Shown: positions 31,631 through 41,893, counted from the first letter of the stretch. The stretch: 64,000 nt of DNA from Hirsutella rhossiliensis (GCF_020360975.1 NW_025408673.1:3038001-3102000), one strand, 5' to 3'. Translations and numbers: made by a program. The notes: generated by a model from the sequence alone, not told the origin.

Positions 31631-32125
31631 GGTAGGAAGAGACCAGGAGAGATATCAAACTGGAAAGTTGCGGCGGGAGCGCAGTTTTTATGGAGGGTCA
31701 AGGATGGTATTCAGTTGATGAGTTGGACAGCAATAAGGGCAAAGCTCTTTCGGAAAAGGCGATGGAAAAAGTTCCTCAGGAGATGGAACAGGCCGAAGGA
31801 ATTGCCCAAGTAACTTGTTTTCTCTCATTTCAGTAACTATCTTATGGTCCTTTCAGTCCTGCCCGACAATCCTGCTTTTTTCCGATGTTCACGACCAACA
31901 GCCACGACGAGGCCGAGATCACGCAGGAACAGGTGAGAGTCAGGATCTTTGTTCTGCAGGCCAGTACGAAGCTCGGTCTGCGGCTTGTCACAGCTAACGG
32001 TAGAGTCACGCCTTCGTACGAGTGGCGCCGTACGAAACCCAGTGTAGAATGGAGCAACGGTCCGACAATGGGCAGTGCGACATATCACCCATCCAGTCAG
32101 AATCTGGAAGCTCGAAATCTCGAAG
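31631..32125. other. Stretch with no recognised gene
   Basis: Short frames exist on both strands but none shows a motif I can name. Confidence 0.4.
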
Positions 32126-32572
32126 TTATATGACTGGGCGTTCGAGAGCCGCCTGACGCAGCGGCAGAGGTGAGTGAGAGTGTCTTCCCCGGGCTGGTCT
32201 CGGCCAAATAGCACTCGATACCGGAGACTCGATCGGCGTTACAAGTCGTACGCCTTCTTGAGATGCAATCGAGGGACTCGGACGGGAAGTAATCGGCGCC
32301 AGAGCGACTGCTCCTGTTGACGTGGCAATTGGTGTTCCCAGCAGAATAGGTTCCTGTAACACAATTGGTGTACCTAGTTGCAAGTCTAATAATGGCAATC
32401 CTTGTCGACGTATCGGGGATAACTCAGCTTGTTCTGCCGTACGCTTAGAGGCGCGTGAGGCTCGCCGATTCTTGCAGTCGAGACAGTGAGCCGTAAGTCC
32501 TCCATATGATATGGAAGATTTTTTCTTCGATATGAATTGATCTGCCGGCTTCTTCTGCTTGCAGTTCTGCAA
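32126..32572 (-). CDS. Hypothetical protein with a cysteine-pair N-terminus
   Basis: The minus-strand frame of about 148 residues begins near NCKQKKPADQF and continues to GGLTAHCLDCKNRR, giving a Cys...CLDC arrangement. Similar short fingers open many fungal transposon-associated proteins, including Helitron ORFs. The remainder is proline/serine-rich and unrecognised. The start codon is uncertain. Confidence 0.25.
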   Translation of the reverse strand: MQNCKQKKPADQFISKKKSSISYGGLTAHCLDCKNRRASRASKRTAEQAELSPIRRQGLPLLDLQLGTPIVLQEPILLGTPIATSTGAVALAPITSRPSPSIASQEGVRLVTPIESPVSSAIWPRPARGRHSHSPLPLRQAALERPVI

Positions 32573-33125
32573 GTTTTCGTTGAAGGAATAGAATCAGCCA
32601 TGAGTGTGTTGGATTGGAGGGATGGTTTGATGAGGAAGAATGAGAAAGGACTGGCCCCTGGCGACATGCGTCGTTGGCAGGCCGACAAACACCCTTCAAT
32701 CCGGGCGTTGAGTGGAGACTATGGAGACACATCTGACTAATGATAGTAGAGTTTTCGAATTCAAGTTATCGTCGTAATAAAGTCCTTCTGTTGGGTCGTG
32801 GGTATTCGTGCTGTGCACAGGGGTGATAGAGAATACGAATCAAAGGTGCTAAAGAGCTATGCCTGTGACTGTTGTATTGGTAATCTATGAAGAGAAGAGA
32901 AAAAGATGAAGAAGAATGAGGGGAAGGAGGAGAAGAAGGAAGGAAGGGAGGAATGAAGGGAGGCGTGTAACCCCGGTCCGAATGTCTTCCGAGACCCTCC
33001 TATAAAGCCTCCTTCTCGCGTAGGGCCAGTAGAGCCCATGTCCCCACATAATGAAGTCCTCCGCATCTAGACACCTTCGGACTGAATAAAACCTAGCGCC
33101 TGCCTCCCCCGCCCCTGGTTAGGGT
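32573..33125. other. Intergenic; includes a long purine-rich tract
   Basis: From about 32885 to 32965 the plus strand is almost pure purine (GAAGAGAAGAG..., GGAAGGAAGGGAGGAATG). I see no gene in the rest. Confidence 0.6.
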
Positions 33126-33365
33126 TCAAGGCCGCAGCCGTTTGGGGACTTCATTTTCCAATTCCTTCCTATGCTTGGCAAGGAGCTTGTCGGTCACTTC
33201 CAGAGTCGTTGTCGTCGTCGTAGACACGCCCGAAGGCGATTGGAAAGTGACACTGCCATCTTTCTCAATGACGATGGATGTGTCGTGATCCCCCTCCCGT
33301 ACCGGTAATATGTGCTGCTTGAACCCAGCCGTTGTTCTCACGAAGAAAGTCAGCAGAAAGGTCAT
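33126..33365 (-). CDS. Small hypothetical protein with its own TATA promoter
   Basis: 79 residues from ATG 33365. The start MTFLLTFFVRTTAG is hydrophobic and could be a weak signal or anchor. SIVIEKDGSVTFQ and a threonine run precede a charged tail KHRKELENEVPKRLRP. GGGATATAAATAGGGG lies about 60 bp upstream on the minus strand. The promoter and the TTCGTGAGA in the start region match the recurring block seen elsewhere. No family recognised. Confidence 0.4.
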   Translation of the reverse strand: MTFLLTFFVRTTAGFKQHILPVREGDHDTSIVIEKDGSVTFQSPSGVSTTTTTTLEVTDKLLAKHRKELENEVPKRLRP

Positions 33366-33412
33366 ATTGTATTCCGTGTCTCTGTTCTCCTCCCTTTCTG
33401 CCCTAAACCCAA

Positions 33413-33432
33413 GCCCCTATTTATATCCCTCT
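33413..33432 (-). promoter_or_regulatory. TATA region of the 33365 gene (recurring block)
   Basis: Minus strand GAGGGATATAAATAGGGGC. It aligns with the blocks at 7877-7892 and 34308-34325 and, more weakly, 42003-42020. Confidence 0.45.
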
Positions 33433-33453
33433 TTCGTAGTAAAGGTAATGTGT

Positions 33454-34138
33454 TCAGGGAGGCTGGGGACCTGGGGTTCCCAGCCTCTCGACTGAGATGT
33501 TCCAGTCTTTAAGAGGAGCTTTCCAGCCTCCTCGTTCAGACCTGGTTATCAGCTCCCTTGCTGCCCTAGCTACCCATGGGTGACCTGGTTGACTCGACCA
33601 TGGGCCGTTCTTCGCGACAGTTGTCGCTTGATTGGCTACAAGACCCGTGATGACCTTGCCGACTAAGAAGCCTGCAGCACCGCCAGCTGCTGAACCTGGA
33701 ATGCTAGGTGCTCCCCCTGCCACTGCCCCTAACCCCCCTCCGAGCATCCCTCCTACTCCCCAGCCGACGAACGGTATTATATCCGAAATGGATTTCTCAA
33801 ACCAATCAACGGCGCCGCGAAAGTTATTGGGATCTGTATAGGTAATGGTAGTGGCATTGTTGCTTGTCCAGCAGATTTTCCACCAGTCTCCGCCGGTAGT
33901 CCAAAAGCCCGTATGATATTCGACCTTTAAATCTTCTGTCCTGCTCCCTGGTGCAAGCCTGTTGATGGTGTATTTGTCAACAAGGACGTCGCTATACTTA
34001 TGCACGACTGATAATCCCTCGAGCGGGTTCTGGCTTTATTATCGACATGGACAGTTGCACTTCTCTTCGCAGTACCGGTAAGCCCAGGGACACTTGAACG
34101 AGCAAGAGCAAGGCGAAGAAGATTGACTTGATTTCCAT
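33454..34138 (-). CDS. Putative secreted glycine-zipper protein (frameshift or short intron)
   Basis: ATG 34138 starts MEIKSIFFALLLLVQVSLGL, a textbook signal peptide, followed by a dibasic RR. That frame closes at 33998. A frame offset by one base, open from about 34045 to 33454, carries the body: GFWTTGGDWWKICWTS, then FVGWGVGGMLGGGLGAVAGG, a glycine-zipper (GxxxG repeats) segment of about 50 small and hydrophobic residues, and a polar tail. Either one indel or a short intron joins the parts. An alternative upstream ATG at 34198 reads MPTFALSFAR, shared with the copy at 41.9 kb. Glycine zippers occur in membrane-inserting or oligomerising peptides. No function is assigned. Confidence 0.45.
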
Positions 34139-34307
34139 CACGGAAGAGCGTATAAGGTCTCGCGAAGGAGAGAGCAAAAGTGGGCATAAAAGTGGATAAA
34201 AGGACTTTTCGAAGGTCGAGTATCATACCGGTACGATTAGATGGTATGTGAAAATGCATGTGTTCATTGCTCTCTTCGGTTTCCCGTATCCGTCTAGCCC
34301 TCCCATT

Positions 34308-34325
34308 TTATATCCCTCTGTGCCT
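34308..34325 (-). promoter_or_regulatory. TATA region of the 34138 gene, in a divergent promoter
   Basis: Minus strand AGAGGGATATAAAATGGGAG, between the minus-strand secreted-protein gene and the plus-strand gene that begins near 34380. The whole 34160-34560 segment aligns with 41870-42270. Confidence 0.45.
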
Positions 34326-34379
34326 TCCCTATGTTCATATCCCGTGTTCAGGTACCGGTATAATATACATTCTATCAGG

Positions 34380-34906
34380 AAGAGGGCAAGGATAAGTCAT
34401 CTACGCCAGCACATTCAGCTCGATCTCCCCGATCAATAGCTTTCCAAGCTATTAGGTCGATAGTTCAATCTCTTGAGGTCCCCGAGCCAGTAAAAGATAA
34501 TATACCGGACTCTTTGGATCCCGTTCGAATAGGAGATCCTCCGGACCCCTCAGTGGACCACAAACCTCCCTCCTTACCTGGTTTCGAGCTGTATTACCTA
34601 GAGAGACTTAGAGGCCTCTCGCTTGGTTCGGACCTTCTTCTCGACAATGTACGGAGGAAGCTTTCAAAAGTCCTGTCCCGGCAGGGGGGCGGACAGGGGA
34701 GCTTGCAGGGAGGGGGGGGGTTGATATGACATGGGCCCTGGCTGTAACGGTTCAGCAGGTTCAATTACAACATGCTACTCGTGCCCGCCCCACCTTTCTG
34801 GATTCGGTTCAAGTATGTATGTGTATTTCACCCGGAGGATTTCTCCTATAGGGCCTAGACGTAAAAGCTACTGACATTTCAATACATTAATGCATAACAC
34901 CTTAAG
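34380..34906 (+). pseudogene. Unrecognised plus-strand gene, divergent partner of the glycine-zipper gene
   Basis: The frame reading SIVQSLEVPEPV, DPVRIGDPPDPSV, LPGFELYYLERLRGLSLGSD and LLLDNVRRKLSKVLSRQ runs about 34440-34729. One base is missing near 34437 compared with the copy at 42.15 kb, and a run of nine G (34712-34720) ends the frame, whereas eight G would continue it to a good 5' splice site GTATGT at 34813. A branch-like GCTACTGAC (34867) and CTTAAG (34906) follow. The peptide SIVQSLEVPEPV is conserved in both copies, so it was once coding. Function unknown. Confidence 0.4.
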
Positions 34907-35099
34907 CCCCACGGGTCAGCATACGCTACACCAACCTCGCCGCTACTCGCTCCGTGACAGGCCTGCTTGAAGGCCAATTTCTCCAAGTGTTCAGCGTCCT
35001 ACCTTCAGCAGCTGAAGCGCGGTCTGTCGAAACCGAAGTCGAATACCTGTGTGTTAGTATTGTTGAAGGTTAGTGCCATAATCGATCCTAAGTGGATTC
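34907..35099 (+). other. Possible further exon, uncertain
   Basis: A frame from about 34915 to 35072 reads RYTNLAATRSVTGLLEGQFL and ends at TAG. It may be the last exon of the preceding gene in a different phase, or chance. Confidence 0.2.
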
Positions 35100-36459
35100 T
35101 CACTTCCGCTGCTTAGCCCGAAGGGCCAGACGCTGCCTGCGTCTCATCCCCAGGGTTCCGCGCCCGACAGTTCCGGCTGTACGATTCGTGTGGTCCACCG
35201 CAGGGCACGCACTTTGGCACTGTCTCCTTGCATTCTCTGTGGTGATGTTCTGCTTTCGCGCATCTGCCACATCTTTGCGGCTTCTTGCATGAAAACGCCT
35301 TGTGTCCCATCTCTGACAGTTGAAGCACTGAATCGGTCCTACGCGGCGTTCAAAAACATTGGTGCAGGCGGACTCTCCCGCAACATCGAACCACACGCCG
35401 TCCAGAAGTCTTTGCGCGTCACTCTCTTTAGTGACATAGATCACCATTGACCCGTACGCTTTGGCTTTCTCTGTTGCTAAGCCAGGTGATCTTGGCAATC
35501 GTGACGTAATTCTCGGCTCCGAGCGCCTCAGCTGCGCCCGGCAGAACGTTGCCTTCGGCGTCCAGCACTGCGGTACGCTTGGTGTTGTCGACTTTGACAG
35601 GGTAAAGCTGATCTCTCAGTACCCTGGCTCCCGAAGTTACCGTCTTCTGCGCTGCTTCCTTGACCTGCTTCAACTCGGTTTGGTCTCTGCATAAAATTTT
35701 GATCCGGTCGGGGTTTCGAGCGTCTGTCACGACCGCTGCGCATTTCCAAGTCTCCTGCCTCTGACTCTTCTCATGTCGCTCTCTATGGCCTTTCGGATGT
35801 TGCCGATCTGCGTCTGGCACCTGTTCGCTTCTTCGACTCGTGATGTGTCCACCGTACAGTAGAGACTATCGCTGACGGCTGTTCGTGCCGATTTAGCTGC
35901 TGGTACGGTGCCCCGGTTCATTGTCTGGATCGTCGGCGATGACCCTGCAGCGCTCGCATACGACATCTGCGGACTGCTCTGCAGAGAAGATGCGGGCGTA
36001 GCCAGGGTCTCTAACTGCGCTCGGATGTGACGAAGCTCATCTCTCATCTCTTTCCCTTGTTGATCCATTTCCTGGATCATCTGCTGTTGCTTGATATGAT
36101 CTCGTTTTGCGCATCTATCGCTCGGCTGAGCTTTGCGTTTCTTGACGTGACTCGCTCAAGAGTTCGAGAACTTTCTGGAGCATGGCTCGGCCTTCGTTCG
36201 CGCCACTGCTGCTGCTGGCAACTTTGCGCCGCTCAGTCGCGTCACTGATGGCGACATCATCCGAGGCAATGCGTGTTGCAAGCCTAGTTGCGCGTGTTGT
36301 CTTCTCCGCCAGATCGTCGGGCTGTCGCGCGGCTTCTCGAATTTTGGTGCTTGGCCTCACGACGCGTGTCGATCTTTTCGCGGGTGTCGACGCAGGCGAC
36401 GCGCTTCGCCCCACCATGATCACGGCCTCAGCCGGCGTCTCCATGATGAGGCCCCTCAA
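35100..36459 (-). pseudogene. Tad1-like LINE ORF1 (gag-like) with zinc knuckles; ORF2 absent
   Basis: On the minus strand, N-terminal serine/alanine-rich sequence (METPAEAVIM at 36444) is followed by a coiled region (GKEMRDELRHIRAQLETLA), then KCAAVVTDARNPDRIKILCR and ALGAENYVTIAKITWLSN, the RNA-binding part of LINE ORF1. It ends in a run of CCHC knuckles, GHKAFSCKKPQRCGRCAKAE with HHHREC and CVPCGGPHESYSRNC, at 35.16-35.33 kb. The pieces lie in three frames, so it is broken. No endonuclease or RT follows below 35.1 kb. Confidence 0.75.
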
Positions 36460-36957
36460 TGCCTAGCTGGCGTTCGCTCAAACTCGCTCTGTTCAATGGA
36501 GGACTCTCGTTCAGTTTGGTATCACTGCTCCAAAATATGTCGTGGTTATTGTGCTCGGTTTGTCTTGCCATAAGTGTGGGTCGGTTCAAGTAGCAGTGTG
36601 TTTATCCCTCATATTGTTGAAAGTGGAGCTAGTGCGTAAATTACTCGCCACTAGGGGGTTTTGCACGACTCAGGAGATAAAGACCCACTACGGAGTACTC
36701 ATTTTCTATCGCTCACATGAGTGGTTTTTCATGGAAAATATGTTCGGCAAGGACAGTGGTACCCGTTGGCTAGTGCCTTCGTATGCCAACTTGGGGCCCC
36801 TTCCCCTAAGTTGGCTAAAAAAGTCGTGGACATGCAGAAAACCCGTGGACAGCCGCGCACGGGCCCACTATCGTAGCACCGCGTTTTTAGTGCATCTTCC
36901 CACCAAAACTCGCGACCGCATGATACTCATGACGTATTTCTACGTCGCCAACACGCA
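36460..36957 (+). other. Non-coding stretch with hairpins, probable transposon end
   Basis: CCAACTTGGGGCCCC...CCCCTAAGTTGG (about 36788-36815) is a hairpin followed by CTAAAAAAGTCGTGGAC. The MITE at 42.7 kb has a comparable hairpin CCAACTTAACTGCCGTTAAGTTGG followed by CCCAAAAAATCCGGGAC. This may be the left end of the element that supplies the transposase fragment at 36958. Confidence 0.35.
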
Positions 36958-37490
36958 ATGTATTCCCAAATCGCTATTGCAAGGGCTGTAAAGCTTGTTC
37001 TTGAGTCTCGCGAGAGCTTCGAAACAGGGAGCCGCCGCCAAACGCGCAAATCCGGGCAAGGGGCGGTCCAGAAGCCCGTATCAGTACGTCAGGCGGCAGC
37101 GATCTTGGCGTGGCCAAGTCCACGGTCCAGAAAGGCATTGCACGGCGGCACGGAGACATTGGCCGCATTGGCCGGCCAAGACTGCTCTCTGACGACGAAG
37201 ATGACGCTATCGCCGCCTATGTGATTTGGCTACAGCGAAGTGGCTTCCCAGCGAGTAAGGCGCATGTCGAGTCCGCCGCTTTATCGCTCCTTCAACGCCG
37301 CAACCCTGACGCCAAGCCGCCCTCTAGAGCGTGGTATTCTCAATGGCTTCAAGACCACCCAGAGCTCCGCGTCACATATATCAAGGCGGTTGAGAAGTCT
37401 AGGAAGACGTTTGAAGCTGGCGATATCTCCAATGTTAAGAGGTTCTTCGAGAAGCTTACTGGTATCCGAGGGTTTGCTGAGCGCCGCTGA
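36958..37490 (+). pseudogene. pogo-type transposase N-terminus (psq and CENP-B helix-turn-helix)
   Basis: A helix-turn-helix segment KPVSVRQAAAI and VAKSTVQKGIARRHG (joined across one frameshift near 37110) is followed by GRPRLLSDDEDDAIAAYVIW and PPSRAWYSQWLQDHPELRV, the CENP-B-type DNA-binding domain that precedes a DDE_1 core. The frame ends at 37488 with no catalytic domain. Confidence 0.65.
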
Positions 37491-37511
37491 TCTGGTCGGG
37501 TGGGGCAATCC

Positions 37512-37625
37512 GAGAATCAGCGACCAGGCGGGCCAATCGTATCTGCGGATATCCACCCCACCCGAACGGCGCGCGCCGTGGATATACGCAGATATCGGTG
37601 CCCCGCTGATTGCGTCGCTGATTCG
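37512..37625. repeat. Imperfect inverted repeat
   Basis: GAATCAGCGAC...ATCTGCGGATATCCACC faces GTGGATATACGCAGAT...GTCGCTGATTC with arms of about 48 bp and a loop of about 20. It lies between the pogo fragment and the Crypton gene and may mark the end of one of them. Confidence 0.65.
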
Positions 37626-37766
37626 ATGGAGAAGCCGCTATTCACGTTCGCTACGGCGCCCTGTCCACTGGAATTTTAGCGGGCGACCCGACCAGGCGGT
37701 GCGCATCGTGATCGCTAGATAGGGCATCTCTCGTCGCCGCGCGCCACCCCGCTCCAACCCGGACTG

Positions 37767-40007
37767 GTGGTCACTGCAGGCTTGCCTTGGTCTTCCCGTC
37801 ACGATATATCCCATGGCCCGGACGCCAAATCGACGGAAGGCGAAGACAAAGGGGGCCTGCCGAAGCTCGCAGGAGCAGCGGCCGGGGCAGGGGCAGGGGC
37901 AGGGAGTCGCGCAAAGCCGTCGAGCGTACGAGTGGACCAACGCATCCGGCAGAACGCGATAAACGACGCGGAGCTACGCGCCAATGCGCAGACGATCCTC
38001 TCTGCGATCCACGAGTCTCGGCCAAGGAATACGACCTCGGCGTACGCACCGAAGCAAGAGGAATTCGAGCAATTCTGCCGCCACAAACAGTACTGTGACG
38101 GCGCTACGGTCACAGAGGAGAAGCTCCTCCTCCTCGTCGAGGAGGTGGCCGGTCGGCCCTTGAAGGTCAGGAGCCGCAAGGCCGCCACTGATACTCCGCA
38201 GGACGAGACCCGCCTGGCCTGGCGGTCGGTCCGAACTTATGTCACCGCAATCACGGATCTTTACCGGACGCAGAAGGCCCTCGGAATGAATACGCACCCG
38301 TCGCCGCGCGAGGACAACGTACGAGAGTACCTCAAGTCCCTACAGCGCCGGGACGCCCAACGAGACAGGGAGAACTATGCCGATAAAGGCCGCGATACTC
38401 TGCTCGATGGTTACTCGGAGTCCGAGTTCGAACGAGTATGCCACGAGCTGTGGGCCCACAGCGGCACATCGCCCGAGTGTCATTTTCGGACCTCGTGGAT
38501 CTCCTCTTTGGCCATTATCTTCTCACCCGTGGCGGCGATCGTCGGGCTGCAGAGATCTCAGACCTATTCACCTTTGAGTTTGCCGGGGAGGGCTCGACCC
38601 GGTGCATGCCGCTCATCTTTACGACACGAGCCGGCAAGCAGAACCAGCACGGCCGCCTCGAGACCGCCGGCGCGTATCGGAATAGGAACCCGCTAATCTG
38701 CATCTTGGGTGGCCTCGTTCTACCTCTTGTATCGTTGGGATCTCGGTAGTGAGCCGTTTCCGATTTCAGCAGGCGGTCCTCGTGGTACGACATCCGGCTA
38801 ATCAAGGGTAACGGCACCGGCCGGACGGCGGCTTTCTCGTACAACTCACAGCGCGAGTGGGTTGTCAAGGCCTTCGCCTACGCCGGCGTCACGTCGCAGA
38901 AGAAGACGCATGTCGGCCGCAGCTCGGGGGCGAGGACGGCTGAACTAAAGGGGATTAGCGAAGACCAGATCCGTCGCGCGGGTCGTTGGAACCAGGAGCA
39001 GATGGTCGGCTGTTACCTGAACTCGTTGCCTCGCAAGTTCATGCGTACGATGGCCGGGCACCCGCCGCAGGCCGGATGCTTCGAGATACGCCGTGCCGGC
39101 GTGACGCCGCCGGAGGTCCTGCTCTCGATGATCTGGCCCGAGCTGGACCGTTGGCGAGGCCGGTTCGGTCCCGGTACCGAGCAGGAGAACGACCTGGCAG
39201 CGATGGGTTCGACGAACCTCATCTTCTATTTACGGGAGGTTGTCTTGCAGGATTCCGTTGTCCTGATGAAGAAATACCCCGGCAGCCCCGTTTGGAACCA
39301 CCCGGTCTTCCGGCATCCGGCCTACGCCCCGTTCGCGCACCAGCTATCGGACTTCATCCTTGAAGAGGAGCGTCCAAGCCAGCTTGCAGTCCTAGTCCAG
39401 GCGATGCCGGTCCTCGCGGACTATCTTAAATCCATCGACGCGCGGAACGAAGCAAGGACGATCCAGCTTAAAACAGAGCTAAGCGAGCAGCTTCGAGCCA
39501 CCGAAGAACGTCTTGCGGTAGCCCAGTCGTCCCTTTTTTCGAATGGTTTCAACTTCCAAGTTACGGCCGCGACGACCACCACTGCCACCACGGCCCCGGC
39601 CGTGGTTGATGTCGTTGGGCAGGAGGACGAGGAGATGGAAGCCGATTCGTCTCGGCTCAGTCGAGCATTGTTGATAGCCGTGCCACGAGCCCGACGGCGA
39701 CAGATACGATCACGGTTAAGACAGAGCCACCGCCACGGTATCAGATGTGCCGAGCAGTAAAATGGTCGAGGCGCTCTGGAGCGAGTGGACGGTTGGCCTT
39801 CGAGGCGGGCCAGCCATTGCCGACCTCGACGGTAGATGGGGAAGCCGGCAGGAGATTCGCAAGGTGGCGAAGGCCCACAGGTGTAGCGAGGAGGCCGCGA
39901 TGCACATTGTCAACTTACAACAGCAGCAAACCGGCTGCTCGCTGGACTTATTTTGCAAACAGCTCCGAGCCAACAGAAAGGCAAAAGTTGTACAACTAAA
40001 GAGGTAG
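37767..40007 (+). pseudogene. Crypton-type tyrosine recombinase with GCR1_C-like tail, frameshifted
   Basis: The N-terminal frame (from about 37767) has NTTSAYAPKQEEFEQFC and AWRSVRTYVTAITDLYR, the core-binding domain. A shift near 38470 leads to LVDLLFGHYLLTRGGDRRAA and RAGKQNQHGRLETAGAYR, then RSSWYDIRLIKGNG. The catalytic region TSQKKTHVGRSSGARTAEL ... IRRAGRWNQEQMVGCYL holds the H-x2-R ... R-W ... Y residues of tyrosine recombinases (NDC10_II/Crypton type). The frame 39747-40007 ends with SEWTVGLRGGPAIADLDGRW, a GCR1_C-like DNA-binding domain. There are at least three frame changes. Confidence 0.82.
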
Positions 40008-40136
40008 AAATACACTATTTTTGTTTCCCCTCCCCCTCGTAATTTGACGAGCTCGTCGAGCCTTGAGAGCCCTTCAAGACGCGGCGTTCCGGGCGGCGGT
40101 CGGCCGTCCGGCCGACCGTGGACAAGGGTGGGTATG

Positions 40137-40234
40137 TGTCGGTGGACCAGGGTAGCCCTGTTAGGGAGGGACCCGGAGAAGGGATTCCTGGCCCATGTAG
40201 CAGGAACGCATGAGGACTTCCTGAGTAAGGAAGG
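40137..40234 (+). repeat. Truncated copia-1-family LTR (opposite orientation)
   Basis: TGTCGGTGGACCAGGGTAGC to TGAGTAAGGAAGG matches the inverse of the right end of the LTR at 55335-55628 almost exactly, and that of copia-1 less closely. It stops abruptly where the next LTR begins. Confidence 0.75.
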
Positions 40235-40578
40235 TGTTAGATCCGGTAGAATCCGGGTAGATGCAGCTACGATAGCGTCAGGCTACTAGTGGCAGCGCCA
40301 ACGGTAGCGCAGACGACAGCGCACCAGGTAGCGCAGCTAATGAGGCCACGAGGACATCTATGAGACAGCTACGGGGATATGACGTGATGGCATGTCATAG
40401 AGATTGAGGCCATCGCCCTTTGATATAGGGCTTGGGCAGAGCACCCCCGGATGGGGTGCACAGACAGACACAGACATCATACCTCACTTCATCCGATCGT
40501 ACCATTCTTGCTGTGTCCGTGACCTATCCGACGAGAACCTCATCAAGGTTGTCACACATAGGATATCAGCCTCCAACA
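40235..40578 (+). repeat. Possible LTR of another copia element
   Basis: The 344-bp segment starts TGTTAGATCC and ends CCTCCAACA, the usual fungal copia LTR ends, and abuts the broken copia-1-family LTR. Internally it has a GGTAGCGCAG-type short repeat. No element body or matching target duplication is seen on the right (GTCTG versus GAAGG). Confidence 0.45.
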
Positions 40579-40846
40579 GTCTGACCCCCTATTCGCACAG
40601 TCCGTTTCCACATTTCCCCACAGAAACTTCTAGGAGGCATCATCAACGCATCAGTGGCTTCCAGATGATCCGATCAGATGCTTCCATTCACTACCATTCC
40701 CTTCCATTCTCATATTCAGGCAGTCTATAAAGATCTCGCCTCTTTCCCACCTTAGATAGCAGAATCAAGAGTCTTCCAGTCCCTGATCTTTATGCCCACT
40801 TGCTCATCCTCCGTGCGATAAAATCACTTTCAAGCTGTCGGCAAAC

Positions 40847-41032
40847 ATGAATGATTTGCTCCGCGACTCTGACCTCCCTCGCGCTATCACGAAGCTGCTA
40901 GATGGAGGTGAACTCATTTATCAGGGGGCAGGGGCAGCCTCTGCAGTCTTCCGAGTGAGCCAGGACATTGTTGTCAAAATCGAGCAACAGTGCTTAGACC
41001 GACAAGGCACTGCCTTGTCCAGCAGGGCCTAG
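40847..41032 (+). pseudogene. Kinase-fold fragment (APH/choline-kinase-like N-lobe)
   Basis: 61 residues from ATG 40847. ELIYQGAGAASAVFRV resembles a glycine-rich nucleotide loop and DIVVKIEQQ supplies the conserved lysine, in the arrangement of fungal APH-type small-molecule kinases. No catalytic HxD...N segment can be read further on. A TATA-like TCTATAAAGATC lies near 40730. Either exon 1 of a gene with unrecognised introns or a truncated copy. Confidence 0.35.
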
Positions 41033-41811
41033 CCCGTTACATGGATAGGCACTTGCATTTTGGCAATGTGGCCACCTCAAGGTAGTTCGCTAGGGTTTGC
41101 ATCATGATTCAAGGCTGACGTTTGCTTCCTAGGGCCGAAGGAATTCACTCATTTGATCAAATCATACATCAAGACATCCACATTCGACCTCTTTGACTCT
41201 TGCCGTACCGTACTTGCGTTTTGGCGAAAGGTTTCTACCCCCCTGTCTCTCACGATCTGTGACTGACTGACTCACTCTGTTCCGTCCCGCAGGCCCTAAC
41301 GGCCATCAGGTGCACAGCCTCTGATGCAGCTTGGCGTCACTTGACCAATCATACGCGCAGCCCAGAGTTATTGATGTTCTAAGCTCCGGTTCTCATTGGT
41401 CAGAATCGGTTCTACTAAGAGGACAAGACGGCGCCATCCAGACGTGCGCCGTCACTCGAGACATGCATGAGGTTTGTGCAAGAGCCCCTGCCCGGCTGAA
41501 TTCTGCCTCCTGGTAAAAGACCAGCTCAAACGGAAATAATACCGTAGTGTACACTATGGTCAAAGCCTTGAGATGTACCTACGGCAAGCAACTGGTAAGT
41601 TAATTTTCTCCTCGATGCGTGATACTGTAATTTCGCGTCTCGAATTTTTGTTATTTGAAGAGTTCAAAGAGCATGAGAGGGGAGTATCTGCAGATCATGG
41701 AAGGGCCGGAAAAAATTACACGATATGTATTTCGCGCAGCATCGAAGACTGTGAAGCGTAGACCGGTACACCGGATTCCTAAATACGCTACAACTTGGCG
41801 ACGTGTGTAAG
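41033..41811. other. No recognised gene
   Basis: A TGACTGACTGACTCACTC motif lies near 41262. Splice-like signals exist but no family motif follows the kinase-like fragment. Confidence 0.4.
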
Positions 41812-41893
41812 CTAGGATATCACAAGTATTGCGGCAGCGAAAAAAAATGCAGCGGCTGTACATCTCGCGAAGGAGAGATCAAAAGTGGGCATA
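41812..41893 (-). pseudogene. Relic start of the second secreted-type gene copy
   Basis: Minus-strand ATG at 41893 gives MPTFDLSFARC, matching MPTFALSFARP at 34198, then a hydrophobic stretch (AAAFFFAAAILVI) and a stop. The body of the glycine-zipper protein is absent. Confidence 0.45.

Noticed and set aside
36542..36991. 149-residue plus-strand frame
   Set aside because: It crosses the hairpin-rich probable transposon end and has no motif. Its end overlaps the transposase start.
40230..40583. Target duplication for the 40235-40578 LTR
   Set aside because: GAAGG and GTCTG do not match, so it cannot be called a complete solo LTR.
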